Positions 23,484 to 34,153 are shown, counted from the stretch's first letter. The stretch is 64,000 bases of DNA from Tepidiforma thermophila (GCF_002563855.1 NZ_PDJQ01000001.1:2170001-2234000); one strand, 5' to 3'. Translations and numbers: made by a program. The notes: generated by a model from the sequence alone, not told the origin.

Positions 23484-24253
23484 TGGCCGACCTCGTCCGC
23501 TATGCCGAAGACCGGGGGATCGCGACGGTCACGCTTGATTCGCCCGAAAACCGGAACGCCCTCTCGACGGCCCTGGTGGGCCAGCTGGCGGTCGCACTGG
23601 AACGGGCGTTTGCGGTCGAGACGGTGCGGGCCATTGTGCTGACCGGGAGCGGGAGCGTGTTCTGCAGCGGCGCAGACCTGCGGGAGCAGCTAGCCGCCAA
23701 CGAGGCGGCTGGCCCGGGGGGCGGGGGACTGCCGGCGATTATCCGGATGATCCGTTCCGGGCCGAAGCCGGTGGTGGCGCGGGTGAACGGGCACGCGCGG
23801 GCCGGGGGCATCGGGCTGATCGCGGCGGCGGACATCGCAATCGCGCCCGAGACGGCGACCTTCGCGTTCAGCGAGGTTCGCATCGGGGTGGTGCCGGCGA
23901 TCATCGCGGTGCCGATCATGGAGCGGGTGGGACGGACGGCGGCGAGCGACCTGTTTCTCACGGGACGCCAGTTCGACGGGACGACGGCGGCGTCGATCGG
24001 ACTGATCGCCCGGGCGGTGCCGGCCGAGGAGCTCGACGGCGCAGTGGAGGAGTGTGTTGGGGCGCTCCGGCTTGCGAGCCCGGCCGCGCTTGCCGCGTGC
24101 AAGGAGCTCATCCGCACGGTCCCGGCGATGACGTTCGAGGAGGCGCTGGACTGGGCAGCGGCGTTTTCGGCGCGGCTGTTCCAGGGCGAGGATGCCCGCG
24201 AGGGCATGGCAGCATTCCTGGAGAAGCGCAAACCGCGCTGGCAGGCGGAGTGA
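23483..24253 (+). CDS. Enoyl-CoA hydratase/isomerase family protein
   Basis: A 256-residue crotonase-fold enzyme. Oxyanion-hole blocks are FCSGADLREQ and VNGHARAGGIGLIAAADIAIA, followed by FSEVRIGVVPAIIAVPI where hydratases carry one catalytic Glu and the second position is hydrophobic here. This pattern occurs in isohexenylglutaconyl-CoA and methylglutaconyl-CoA hydratases as well as isomerases. GGAGG 9 nt upstream and the TAATG overlap set the start at 23483. It would hydrate the carboxylated, branched enoyl-CoA made by the two preceding carboxylase subunits; which one is not decidable from sequence alone. Confidence 0.85.
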   Translation: MADLVRYAEDRGIATVTLDSPENRNALSTALVGQLAVALERAFAVETVRAIVLTGSGSVFCSGADLREQLAANEAAGPGGGGLPAIIRMIRSGPKPVVARVNGHARAGGIGLIAAADIAIAPETATFAFSEVRIGVVPAIIAVPIMERVGRTAASDLFLTGRQFDGTTAASIGLIARAVPAEELDGAVEECVGALRLASPAALAACKELIRTVPAMTFEEALDWAAAFSARLFQGEDAREGMAAFLEKRKPRWQAE

Positions 24254-24256
24254 CGT

Positions 24257-26053
24257 ATGCGGCAACGTGGGGAAGCACCGGCTCGTATCGCGAACTGTTC
24301 CGGGTTCTACGGAGACCGGCTGTCGGCGGCCCGGGAGATGGTCGAGGGCGGCCCGATCGATTTCCTGACGGGCGACTACCTTGCGGAGCTGACGCTCCTT
24401 ATCCTCTGGAAGGCGCGGCAGAAGGACCCGAACGCGGGGTACGCCGCGACCTTTCTCCGGCAGCTGGAGGAGGTGCTTGGGACCTGCCTCGAACGGGGCA
24501 TCCGGATCGTTACGAACGCCGGCGGGCTGAACCCGGCGGGCATGGCGATGCGGGTCCGGCAAATCTGCGACCGGCTGGGGCTGCAGGCAAGGGTCATGCA
24601 CATCGAGGGGGACGACCTTCTGCCGCGTCTGCCGTCGCTGCTGGAGCGGGAGCCGCTCGCGCACATGGATACGGGGCAGCCGCTGCGCGAGGCGGGGATT
24701 CAGCCAGTGGCCGCCAACGCGTACCTGGGCGCCTGGGGCATTGTTGAGGCGCTGGAGGCGGGCGCCGACATCGTCATTTGCCCGCGGGTGACCGATGCTT
24801 CGCTCGTGGTTGGGCCGGCGGCCTGGTGGTACGGCTGGAAGCGGGACGACTGGGACCGCCTGGCGGGAGCCGTCGCGGCGGGGCACATCATCGAGTGCGG
24901 GGCGCAGGCGACGGGCGGCAACTACGCCTTCTTCCAGGAGGTGCCGGGGCTCGAGCACCCGGGCTTCCCCATTGCCGAGGTGGCCGAGGACGGGTCGAGC
25001 GTGATCACGAAGCACCCGGGCACCGGAGGGCTGGTCTCCGTTGGGACCGTTACGGCGCAGCTCCTCTACGAAATCGGCGAGGCACGGTACCTGAACCCGG
25101 ATGTCGTGACCCGCTTCGACACGATCCGGCTGGAGCAGGAAGGACGTGACCGCGTACGGGTGTGGGGGACCCGGGGCGAACCCGCGCCGGCGACCACCAA
25201 GGTCTGCATCAACTACGTCGGAGGGTACCGGAACTCGGTCACGTTTGTGCTGACGGGACTGGACATCGAGGAGAAAGCGGACCTTGCGCTGCGGTCGCTC
25301 TTTGCGGGCATCGGCGGGCGCGAGGCGTTCGAACAGGTGGATGTCCAGCTGGTCCGCACGGACCGGCCCGACCCGCCATCGAACGAGCTTGCCAGCGCGA
25401 TGCTGCGGGTGACGGTGAAGGACCGCGACCCGGCAAAGGTGGGGCGGGCGTTTTCGAACGCGGCGATCGAGCTGGCGCTGGCGAACTATCCCGGCTTTTA
25501 TGTCACCGCGCCGCCGGGATCCGAAGATGCCTACGGGGTGTACTGGCCGGCGCTCGTCCCGCGCTCGGAGGTACAGGAGGTGGTGGTGACCGACGACGGG
25601 CGCACCATCCCGGTGACGCAGCCCCCTTCAGGGGAAGCGTCCGCCCTGGTTGGGGCGCCGGCGCCGGTGCGCGCTCCGCGCGGCCCGACCGTGCGGGTGC
25701 CGCTGGGGCTCGTCTTCGGCGCGCGGTCGGGGGACAAGGGCGGAAATGCGAACGTCGGGGTATGGGCGCGCAGCGACGCCGGCTACGCGTGGCTGGCGGA
25801 GTTCCTGACGGAGGACCGGCTGCGCGACCTGATTCCGGAGGCGCGGCCGCTCCGGGTCACCCGCGTACTGCTACCGAACCTGCGGGCGATAAATTTCGTG
25901 ATTCACGGGCTGCTCGGGGAGGGGGTCGCGGCATCGACGCGGCAGGACCCGCAGGCGAAGAGCCTCGGCGAGTATCTGCGCGCTCGGGTGGTGGAGCTGC
26001 CGGCGCGGCTGCTCGCCGACGTCCCCGAGCCGGCAGCCAGCCGGAACGCCTGA
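24257..26053 (+). CDS. atuA: AtuA family (acyclic terpene utilization) protein
   Basis: A 598-residue protein with the DUF1446/AtuA core (about 10-450; ANCSGFYGDRLSAAREMVEGG, DFLTGDYLAELTL, TNAGGLNPAGMA, ADIVICPRVTDASL) and a C-terminal ferredoxin-like domain (about 475-590; GARSGDKGGNANVGVW, LPNLRAINFVIHGLLG). AtuA is required for citronellol/geraniol growth in Pseudomonas but its reaction is undefined. Here it lies 3 nt after the hydratase and before an isovaleryl-type dehydrogenase. Together with the carboxylase pair this reproduces most of the atuACDEF gene set in a different order. The family also occurs in other acyl-CoA clusters, so terpene use is not proven. Confidence 0.85.
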   Translation: MRQRGEAPARIANCSGFYGDRLSAAREMVEGGPIDFLTGDYLAELTLLILWKARQKDPNAGYAATFLRQLEEVLGTCLERGIRIVTNAGGLNPAGMAMRVRQICDRLGLQARVMHIEGDDLLPRLPSLLEREPLAHMDTGQPLREAGIQPVAANAYLGAWGIVEALEAGADIVICPRVTDASLVVGPAAWWYGWKRDDWDRLAGAVAAGHIIECGAQATGGNYAFFQEVPGLEHPGFPIAEVAEDGSSVITKHPGTGGLVSVGTVTAQLLYEIGEARYLNPDVVTRFDTIRLEQEGRDRVRVWGTRGEPAPATTKVCINYVGGYRNSVTFVLTGLDIEEKADLALRSLFAGIGGREAFEQVDVQLVRTDRPDPPSNELASAMLRVTVKDRDPAKVGRAFSNAAIELALANYPGFYVTAPPGSEDAYGVYWPALVPRSEVQEVVVTDDGRTIPVTQPPSGEASALVGAPAPVRAPRGPTVRVPLGLVFGARSGDKGGNANVGVWARSDAGYAWLAEFLTEDRLRDLIPEARPLRVTRVLLPNLRAINFVIHGLLGEGVAASTRQDPQAKSLGEYLRARVVELPARLLADVPEPAASRNA

Positions 26054-26088
26054 CACACGCTTCGAAAATCGGAGGAGGTCCACCTGCG

Positions 26089-27237
26089 ATGGCGCGCTTC
26101 ACCGCCGAACACCAGTTATTCCGCCAGACGGTCCGCGAGTTCGTCGAGAAGGAGATCAACCCGTACGCCGATGAGTGGGAGGCGGCCGGGACATTCCCCG
26201 CTCATGAGCTGTTCCGGAAGGCCGGGAGCCTTGGATTGCTTGGAGTGGAGTATGACCCGGCCTACGGCGGCGGCGGCGCCGACCACTGGTACACGGTGGT
26301 GCTCGGTGAGGAGCTCGGGAGGGCTGACTGCGGTGGCGTGCCGATGGCGATCAACGTGCAAACCGACATGGCGACGCCCGCGCTGGCGAAGCACGGTTCG
26401 CACGAACTGAAGAAGGCGTACCTGGAGCCGGCGCTGCGGGGCGAGCTGGTGGCTTCGATTGCGGTGACGGAGCCGGACGCCGGCTCCGACGTGGCGAGCA
26501 TCAAGACAACAGCACGCCGTGACGGCGACGAGTACGTCATCAGCGGCAGCAAGATCTACATCACGAACGGAACGCAGGCCGACTTCCTGACACTTCTGGC
26601 GCGTACGTCGCCGGAGGCGGGATACCGGGGAATGTCGCTCATCATTGTGCCGACCGACCGCCCCGGTTTCCGCGTGGCACGGAAGCTGCGGAAGCTGGGC
26701 AACCATTCGTCGGACACGGCCGAGCTGGTCTTCGACGACGTCCGCGTACCGGTCACCAACCGAATCGGCGAAGAAGGTCAGGGGTTCTACCTGCAGATGG
26801 AGCAGTTCCAGAAGGAGCGGCTGATTGCGGTGTACACGGCGCTGGGCGGGCTGCAGCGGGCGATGGAGCGGACGGCCGCGTATCTCCGGGAGCGGAAGGC
26901 GTTCGGCGGGCCGCTGCTGGGGATGCAGTACATCCAGTACACCCTCGCTGAGTTGCAGGTAGAGATTGAATCGCTGCGGCAGCTGGCCTACGCGGCGGCC
27001 GAGGGCGTGGTCGCAGGGGAGAATGTGACCCGGCTGGCGACGATGGCGAAGTTCAAGGCAGGCCGGCTGGTGCGGCGGGTGGCGGATACCTGCCTGCAGT
27101 TCCATGGCGGGGCGGGCTACATGGAGGAGATGTGGACCAGCCGCTACTTCCGGGACAGCCGGCTCCTCGGCATCGGCGGTGGAGCCGACGAGGTGATGCT
27201 GCGCGTCCTCGTGAAAACCGAAGGGCTCGAGGTATAA
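26089..27237 (+). CDS. Acyl-CoA dehydrogenase, isovaleryl/citronellyl-CoA type
   Basis: A 382-residue acyl-CoA dehydrogenase with VTEPDAGSDVASIKTTAR, KIYITNG and a C-terminal FHGGAGYMEEMWTSRYFRD. The helix-K catalytic position is Gly (GIGGGADEV), while helix G carries Glu243 in QKERLIAVY. That is the base placement of isovaleryl-CoA dehydrogenase, which acts on branched acyl-CoA, and agrees with the position beside AtuA and the carboxylase. GGAGGAGG precedes the ATG at 26089. It is the last gene of the rightward block and converges with an LLM gene 10 nt away. Confidence 0.9.
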   Translation: MARFTAEHQLFRQTVREFVEKEINPYADEWEAAGTFPAHELFRKAGSLGLLGVEYDPAYGGGGADHWYTVVLGEELGRADCGGVPMAINVQTDMATPALAKHGSHELKKAYLEPALRGELVASIAVTEPDAGSDVASIKTTARRDGDEYVISGSKIYITNGTQADFLTLLARTSPEAGYRGMSLIIVPTDRPGFRVARKLRKLGNHSSDTAELVFDDVRVPVTNRIGEEGQGFYLQMEQFQKERLIAVYTALGGLQRAMERTAAYLRERKAFGGPLLGMQYIQYTLAELQVEIESLRQLAYAAAEGVVAGENVTRLATMAKFKAGRLVRRVADTCLQFHGGAGYMEEMWTSRYFRDSRLLGIGGGADEVMLRVLVKTEGLEV

Positions 27238-27247
27238 CAGCGGGCGA

Positions 27248-28417
27248 TCATGAGCCCGGCCCGCCGGAAGGGGGGACGCCGGCGGCGGCCCGGAGCGCTG
27301 CTTCGCGGGCAGCCGCCTCGGCCGCCTTCTGTGCTTCGGCGCGTTCCCGGCGGGTGAACTCGGGCATGACCTCCCGGGCAAAGAGGCGGAGGCTGTTGAG
27401 CACCTGCTCCTGCGGGATGGTCTCGCCCGTGTTGATGAGGAAGACCATCCGGTCGACGCCCACCTCTTCCCACCACTTGAGTGCTTCGATGCAGGCCTTC
27501 GGGTCGCCGATGGGGGTGCCTTCACGCACCGGCCCGACCACATCGCCGGGGCGGTTGCGGAGCGGTGCGGCGCTCGCGTGGGCGTGGTAGGCGGGCGACG
27601 GGTAGATGCCGCCGACGCCGACGAGGTGCGCCGCCCGGACGCCGAACTGGAGCGCCGCCATGCCGCCGATCGCCTTCGCCCGGGCATCATCTTCGTCGCA
27701 GTACATGAAGGCGACGCCGTTAACCTGTTCGTTGACAGTTTCGCCAATGGGCTCGCAGGTGCGGACCGCGCGTCGGTAATCCCTCACCATCTGCTGGTAG
27801 TCGAGTGGTGCGCCGAGCGTGACGCCGAGCATGCCCATGCCCCGTTCGCCGGCCTGGACGGCGGTCTCGGGCGACTGGACAGCGACCCAGAGAGGCGGAT
27901 GGGGTTTCTGGAGGGGCTTGGGGATGACGTTTCGCTGGGGCATTTTGAAGTGGCGGCCGTTCCAGGAAAAGTTGTCGGTCGTCCACATTTTCACGACGGC
28001 GCGGGTGCACTCGTCCCACATCTCTTTGGTGAGGTCGGGCTCGCAGCCGAAGGCCGCCAGCTCAGTCCAGGTAGCGGAGCGGCCGGTCCCGAATTCAAGG
28101 CGGCCGCCGCTGAGGAGGTCCAGGGTCGCAGCGCGCTCAGCCACGCGGGCCGGGTGGTTGATTGGCGGGAGCATGAGGGCGATGCCGTGCCCGAAGCGGA
28201 TGTTCGTCGTCTTCGCCGCGCAGTACGAAAGAAAGACCTCGGGCGCGGAGGAGTGGGAGTACTCCTCGAGGAAGTGGTGTTCGACCTCCCAGACCTGGTC
28301 GAAGCCGAGCTGGTCGGCGAGCACGACCTGCTCCACCGCCTGCTGGAGGACGCGGTATTCCGAGCGGTCGTCCCAGGGCTTGAGGACAGAGTGTTCGTAG
28401 AAGATCCCGAATTTCAT
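27248..28417 (-). CDS. LLM-class flavin-dependent oxidoreductase (paralogue of 30138-31250)
   Basis: A 389-residue luciferase-like monooxygenase starting MKFGIFYEHSVLKPW, with VEHHFLEEYSHSSAPEVFL, GGRLEFGTGRSATW and a C-terminal NGETIPQE-like region (INTGETIPQEQVL). It is clearly paralogous to the protein at 30138-31250, sharing long identical stretches including the EHHFLEEYSH and FGTGRSATWTEL blocks. It probably uses FMNH2 or F420. The ATG at 28417 starts the shared MKFGIFYE. It converges with the catabolic block on its left and diverges from a DegV gene. The substrate is unknown. Confidence 0.85.
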   Translation of the reverse strand: MKFGIFYEHSVLKPWDDRSEYRVLQQAVEQVVLADQLGFDQVWEVEHHFLEEYSHSSAPEVFLSYCAAKTTNIRFGHGIALMLPPINHPARVAERAATLDLLSGGRLEFGTGRSATWTELAAFGCEPDLTKEMWDECTRAVVKMWTTDNFSWNGRHFKMPQRNVIPKPLQKPHPPLWVAVQSPETAVQAGERGMGMLGVTLGAPLDYQQMVRDYRRAVRTCEPIGETVNEQVNGVAFMYCDEDDARAKAIGGMAALQFGVRAAHLVGVGGIYPSPAYHAHASAAPLRNRPGDVVGPVREGTPIGDPKACIEALKWWEEVGVDRMVFLINTGETIPQEQVLNSLRLFAREVMPEFTRRERAEAQKAAEAAAREAALRAAAGVPPSGGPGS

Positions 28418-28496
28418 GGGGCACCCACCCGGCAAGGTCGTGAGCCGAAGGCTAACGATTCTGCTAGCATTCTGCCAGTCCGCGACGGGGGTGCCT

Positions 28497-29360
28497 GTGG
28501 CAAGGGTTCAGCTGGTCACCGACTCCGCGGCCTGCCTCGGGGACGAGGCCGCGGCGGAGCTGGGCATCGCGGTGGCGCGTGGAAGCTTCGCGTTCCAGGA
28601 CGAGCGACATGTTGACGACGAGCGTGCATGGCGCGAGGCGTATGAGCACATCCGTGCAGGCGCCCGGCTGCCGCGGACGTTCGCGCCGCCCGAGGCGGCC
28701 TACCTCGAGGTATTTCGACCAGCCGCAGCGGCCGGGGCGTCAATTCTCTGCCTTGTGACCCCGTTCGATGTGAGCCCGAGCTTCACGACGGCCTCGGCGG
28801 CGATGCTGACGGTGCAGGACGACCTGCCGTCAGCGCGCATCAAGATCTCGAACCCGGGCGTCGGCCATGCCGGGCTTGGCGCGTTGCTCGTGGCCCTCGC
28901 GGAGCAGGCAGCTGCGGCGGCGGACCTCGATGCGCTCCTCGGGCTGGCTGAAGCGCTGGAGCCGCTGGCGGATGCGCTGGTCGTGCCTGAGAGCACCCGG
29001 TGGCTCGCGGAATCGGGGCGGCTGGCGCTGGTCGAGGAGAAACTTGGCGACCTCGACGAGGATATCCCGGTGCTGCGGGTCGGCACGCGGGTGACCGGGA
29101 TTGCCCGCGGCGGGTGCCACGAAGAAGCGCTGGCCGAGGCGGTGCGCCGGGTGGGCCAGCGGTCCGGCGGGGTGCCGCTCCATGCCGTGGTGGCGCATGC
29201 GGCCGCGCCGGGCATCGCCGAGGAGGCGGCCGACCGGCTCCGGCGGGAGCACCGGGTGGAGCGGCTGATTGTGACGGAGCTTTCGATGGCGATTGGGGCG
29301 GTCGTCGGGCCTGGGGCGGTCGCCATTGGGGTTGCGCCGGCGGGCGCAGGAGGGGACTGA
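28497..29360 (+). CDS. DegV family fatty-acid-binding protein
   Basis: A 287-residue protein starting VARVQLVTDSAACL, the DegV signature (VTDSxxxL), with a middle LVTPFDVSPSFTTAS and the acyl-carboxylate-binding SNPGVGHAG region. DegV/FakB proteins bind a fatty acid and present it to FakA kinase; no fakA is in the window. The GTG at 28497 aligns with family starts; a GTG two codons upstream is the alternative. A TAGCAT at 28465-28470 is a candidate -10. It is followed after 1 nt by an acetoacetate-decarboxylase-fold gene, linking it to the LLM module. Confidence 0.8.
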   Translation: MARVQLVTDSAACLGDEAAAELGIAVARGSFAFQDERHVDDERAWREAYEHIRAGARLPRTFAPPEAAYLEVFRPAAAAGASILCLVTPFDVSPSFTTASAAMLTVQDDLPSARIKISNPGVGHAGLGALLVALAEQAAAAADLDALLGLAEALEPLADALVVPESTRWLAESGRLALVEEKLGDLDEDIPVLRVGTRVTGIARGGCHEEALAEAVRRVGQRSGGVPLHAVVAHAAAPGIAEEAADRLRREHRVERLIVTELSMAIGAVVGPGAVAIGVAPAGAGGD

Positions 29361-29361
29361 G

Positions 29362-30051
29362 ATGCCTGACCGCGGACTGCGCGCTATTGATGGACTTGCA
29401 CCGATGCCGTTCGAGGCAGGGCCACTGGAAATCGCCGGACGGTGGGTGCAGGTGACGTTCGAGGTCGACCGGGATGCGGCGATGCGGTGGATGCCGACGG
29501 ACGTGACACGGCCGATCCCGTGTTACGGGCGGCTGCTCGCCGTGGAGGGCACGAGCGGGGGCCGGCCGCTGCGGTTCGCAGCGCTCGCGCTGGGCGGGAG
29601 GTTCCGGATGATGCCGCGGAATGTCCTGGTCGAGGCGGTAACCGCGGATGGGTCGGCGCTGCCGGCGCTGGCAGGGCCAGCCCGGGCCGGCGACGTGCGC
29701 ATGGACGCTGAGAGCGGCGGGCTGGTGATCGCGGTGACGACAGCCGAGGGCGTCCTCGCCGAGGCGCGCCTCCCTGCGCCATACGCAATCGAGCCGGCGA
29801 TGCTCCGGTGGGACGGCTGGGTCGTGTATGCGCCGAACAACGGAGGAACGGCCCTGGCCGAGGCGCTGGTGGAGGTGCGGGCCACGGCGGCACGTCTCTC
29901 GAAAGGGGCGACGTTCGCACCGGGGCCATCAGCCGACCGGTCGAGCCCGTGGCGGCAGCTCCGCTCGCTGCTGCCGATCTCGGCGTGCGCGGTGGAGGGT
30001 GTGCTTCGGGTCGGGCCGGCTGCGGTGCCCGCGCCGGTGCTGATCGGATAG
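29362..30051 (+). CDS. Acetoacetate decarboxylase-fold protein without the Schiff-base lysine
   Basis: A 229-residue beta-rich protein with the ADC-like order: an N-terminal WVQVTFEVDRDAAMRWMP (the substrate-cone strand and helix), PCYGRLLAVEGT, and a late VVYAPNNGG strand. The GFPKK catalytic segment of true acetoacetate decarboxylases is absent. ADC-fold relatives without that lysine act as hydratases/aldolases or bind small acids. AGGAGG precedes the ATG at 29362, and it is immediately downstream of DegV. A second ADC-fold gene lies at 31250. Family assignment rests on fold-level resemblance only. Confidence 0.55.
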   Translation: MPDRGLRAIDGLAPMPFEAGPLEIAGRWVQVTFEVDRDAAMRWMPTDVTRPIPCYGRLLAVEGTSGGRPLRFAALALGGRFRMMPRNVLVEAVTADGSALPALAGPARAGDVRMDAESGGLVIAVTTAEGVLAEARLPAPYAIEPAMLRWDGWVVYAPNNGGTALAEALVEVRATAARLSKGATFAPGPSADRSSPWRQLRSLLPISACAVEGVLRVGPAAVPAPVLIG

Positions 30052-30086
30052 GGCATGTGCGGCGCGCAGGGCAGGCGCCGGTGTGC

Positions 30087-30110
30087 TAGATTCCGCCCGC
30101 CAGGGCGGGC
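30087..30110 (+). promoter_or_regulatory. -10 with palindrome at the predicted transcription start
   Basis: TAGATT (30087-30092) is followed by GCCCGCC (30095-30101), AG and GGCGGGC (30104-30110), a perfect 7-bp dyad centred about 10 nt after the -10, that is at the expected +1. It may be a repressor site for the LLM/ADC operon, or a small 5' hairpin. Confidence 0.4.
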
Positions 30111-30137
30111 AGCCAGCAGGAGAAGGGAGCCCAGGAA

Positions 30138-31250
30138 ATGAAGTTCGGCATCTTCTACGAGATTTCGGTGCCCCGGCCGTGGGGACCGACCACCGAATAC
30201 GAGGTGTACCAGAACTGCCTCGAGCAGGTGAAGCTCGCGGATGAGCTGGGGTTCGACCAGGTGTGGGCCGTTGAGCACCACTTCCTGGAGGAGTATTCGC
30301 ACTGCTCGGCGCCGGAGGTATTCCTGACGGCGTGCGCGATGGTCACGAAGAACATCCGTATCGGGCGGGGGATTGTCGTCTGTGTGCCCGAGTTCAATAA
30401 CCCGATCAAGGCGGCAGAGGTTGCCGCGACGATGGACATCGTTTCTGGCGGGCGGCTGGAGTTCGGGACAGGCCGCTCGGCGACGTGGACGGAGCTGGGC
30501 GGGATGGGCGCCGACCCCGACGAGACGAAGAAGACCTGGGACGAGTGGGTGCGGATCATCCCGAAGATGTGGACCGAGGAGCGGTTCGGCTACCAGGGCC
30601 GGGCGTTCAGCATGCCGCAGCGGGCGGTGCTGCCGAAGCCGCTGCAGAAGCCGCATCCGCCGATGTGGGTGGCCGTGACGAGCCCCGGCACCGAGCTCGA
30701 TGCCGCCGACCGCGGGATGGGGAGCCTCGGGCTGACGTTCGGGGGCTTCGCCGAGCAGGAGAAGAAGATTGCCGAGTACCGGAGGCGCATCAAGTACTGC
30801 GACCCGGTGGGTTCGTTTGTGAACGAGCAGGTGAACACAGTGAATTTCCTGTTCTGTCACGAGGACAACGAGTACGGGGCGAAGACGGGGCAGCGGCTGG
30901 CCGGGACGTTCAACTACCTGGCCGAGCAGCTGCTGGCGGCGCGACAGGCCTACCCGACCCGCTCGTACCCGAACCTCGGGCTGCTGCCCGCGCTCCGGCG
31001 GGAGGCCACGAGCGCGCCGGAGGGGCAGATTCCCGAGGGACTCTGCATCGGCAACCCGGACCGAATCATCGAGGTCATCAAGAAGTGGGAGTCGGTGGGC
31101 GTCGACCGCATCAACTTCCTGCTCAACGCGATTGAGACGGTGCCGCAGGAGGAGGTGCTGGCCAGCCTGCGGCTGTTCGCGAAGGAGGTCATGCCGAAGT
31201 TTGCTGAGAAGCCGGCTGCTTCTCCGGCGGCCGTCGGGGGAGGGAACTGA
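30138..31250 (+). CDS. LLM-class flavin-dependent oxidoreductase (paralogue of 27248-28417)
   Basis: A 370-residue luciferase-like monooxygenase, MKFGIFYEISVPRPWG, with AVEHHFLEEYSHCSAPEVFL, GGRLEFGTGRSATW, PQRAVLPKPLQKPHPP and INFLLNAIETVPQEEV. It is the close paralogue of the leftward gene at 27248. GGAGAAGGGAG precedes the ATG. The stop overlaps the following ADC-fold start by one base (TGATG at 31248), so the two are co-translated and probably act in one reaction sequence. Cofactor (FMN or F420) and substrate are unknown. Confidence 0.9.
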   Translation: MKFGIFYEISVPRPWGPTTEYEVYQNCLEQVKLADELGFDQVWAVEHHFLEEYSHCSAPEVFLTACAMVTKNIRIGRGIVVCVPEFNNPIKAAEVAATMDIVSGGRLEFGTGRSATWTELGGMGADPDETKKTWDEWVRIIPKMWTEERFGYQGRAFSMPQRAVLPKPLQKPHPPMWVAVTSPGTELDAADRGMGSLGLTFGGFAEQEKKIAEYRRRIKYCDPVGSFVNEQVNTVNFLFCHEDNEYGAKTGQRLAGTFNYLAEQLLAARQAYPTRSYPNLGLLPALRREATSAPEGQIPEGLCIGNPDRIIEVIKKWESVGVDRINFLLNAIETVPQEEVLASLRLFAKEVMPKFAEKPAASPAAVGGGN

Positions 31251-31996
31251 TGCCGCTTGTTGGAACCCGGCCGACAACCGACTTCGAGCATGGGCCGCTG
31301 CTCAGCCAACCCGGCGGGGAGCCGTGGGTCCTGCCAAGGGCGATGATTCTGCAGGTGATGTACGAGATTGAGCAGGGGGCGATGACGAGCCTCCTCCCGC
31401 CGGCGCTGCACCCGACCATCCCGCCGACGCTGGTCGTTACGGTGATGCGGGCGCCGGAGAGCCCGGTCGGCCCGTTTACCCTCGCCGAAGCCAAGGTGGG
31501 ATGCCGGTCGGGCGCGCGGCCGCGGGCGCTCTCCGTGCGCGCTTACTGCGACTCGCCGGCGGCCTGCGAGGCGCTGGCCGCGCGCTGGGGCTACCCGGTC
31601 CACCCTGCCGAAGTGGTGCTGGCGAAGCGGTACGACCGGTCGTGGGGAACGGTGCGCATCGGGGAGCGGACGGTGCTGGAGGCACACCTCGTTGATCCCG
31701 AGGCGATCAGCGGGAGCGACATCCAGTACCTGGCCACGCTCAACACGGCGCGGGTCGAACGGGGCGGCCAGGCGGTGCCGCGGCTCATCCAGGTGGACCC
31801 GGAGTACCAGTTCCACAGCGCGGACCGTGGGATGCCGGAGCTGCTGGCCTTCGACGCCGAGGCGTTCGCACTGCCGGGCGCGGAGCCGTACTGGCCGGTG
31901 AGCGCGTCGCTCGCGGTGGCCGATGTGGCGATGCCGGAACTGCGATACCTGGTCGACCCGGCGAAGCCGCCGCTGGCGGCGGTCGAGCGGTTCTAG
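31250..31996 (+). CDS. Acetoacetate decarboxylase family protein, catalytic Lys replaced
   Basis: A 248-residue ADC-fold protein: PWVLPRAMILQVMYEI, the cone strand TLVVTVMRAPESPVGPFTLAE, then ARWGYPVHPAEVVLAK where authentic decarboxylases have WGFPKK with the Schiff-base lysine. A Lys two residues before an Arg-Tyr occurs later, but not at the catalytic position. It is co-translated with the LLM gene upstream (TGATG). It probably catalyses another ADC-superfamily reaction or binds a keto-acid. It converges with the YyaL gene. Confidence 0.75.
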   Translation: MPLVGTRPTTDFEHGPLLSQPGGEPWVLPRAMILQVMYEIEQGAMTSLLPPALHPTIPPTLVVTVMRAPESPVGPFTLAEAKVGCRSGARPRALSVRAYCDSPAACEALAARWGYPVHPAEVVLAKRYDRSWGTVRIGERTVLEAHLVDPEAISGSDIQYLATLNTARVERGGQAVPRLIQVDPEYQFHSADRGMPELLAFDAEAFALPGAEPYWPVSASLAVADVAMPELRYLVDPAKPPLAAVERF

Positions 31997-32006
31997 CCGC
32001 GGCGCA

Positions 32007-34082
<2,076 letters not shown>

Positions 34083-34117
34083 AGCTCCACGGTACAGGAT
34101 TGGGGCGCGGCGCGCTG

Positions 34118-34146
34118 TCGACAGGGGAACGCCGGCGGGGCAGAAT
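34118..34146 (+). promoter_or_regulatory. Candidate leaderless promoter of the amidohydrolase
   Basis: TCGACA (34118-34123), a 17-nt spacer and CAGAAT (34141-34146), ending 7 nt before the ATG at 34154. No Shine-Dalgarno precedes the start. This is one of the clearest examples of that layout in the window. Confidence 0.55.
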
Positions 34147-34153
34147 GCCGCGC

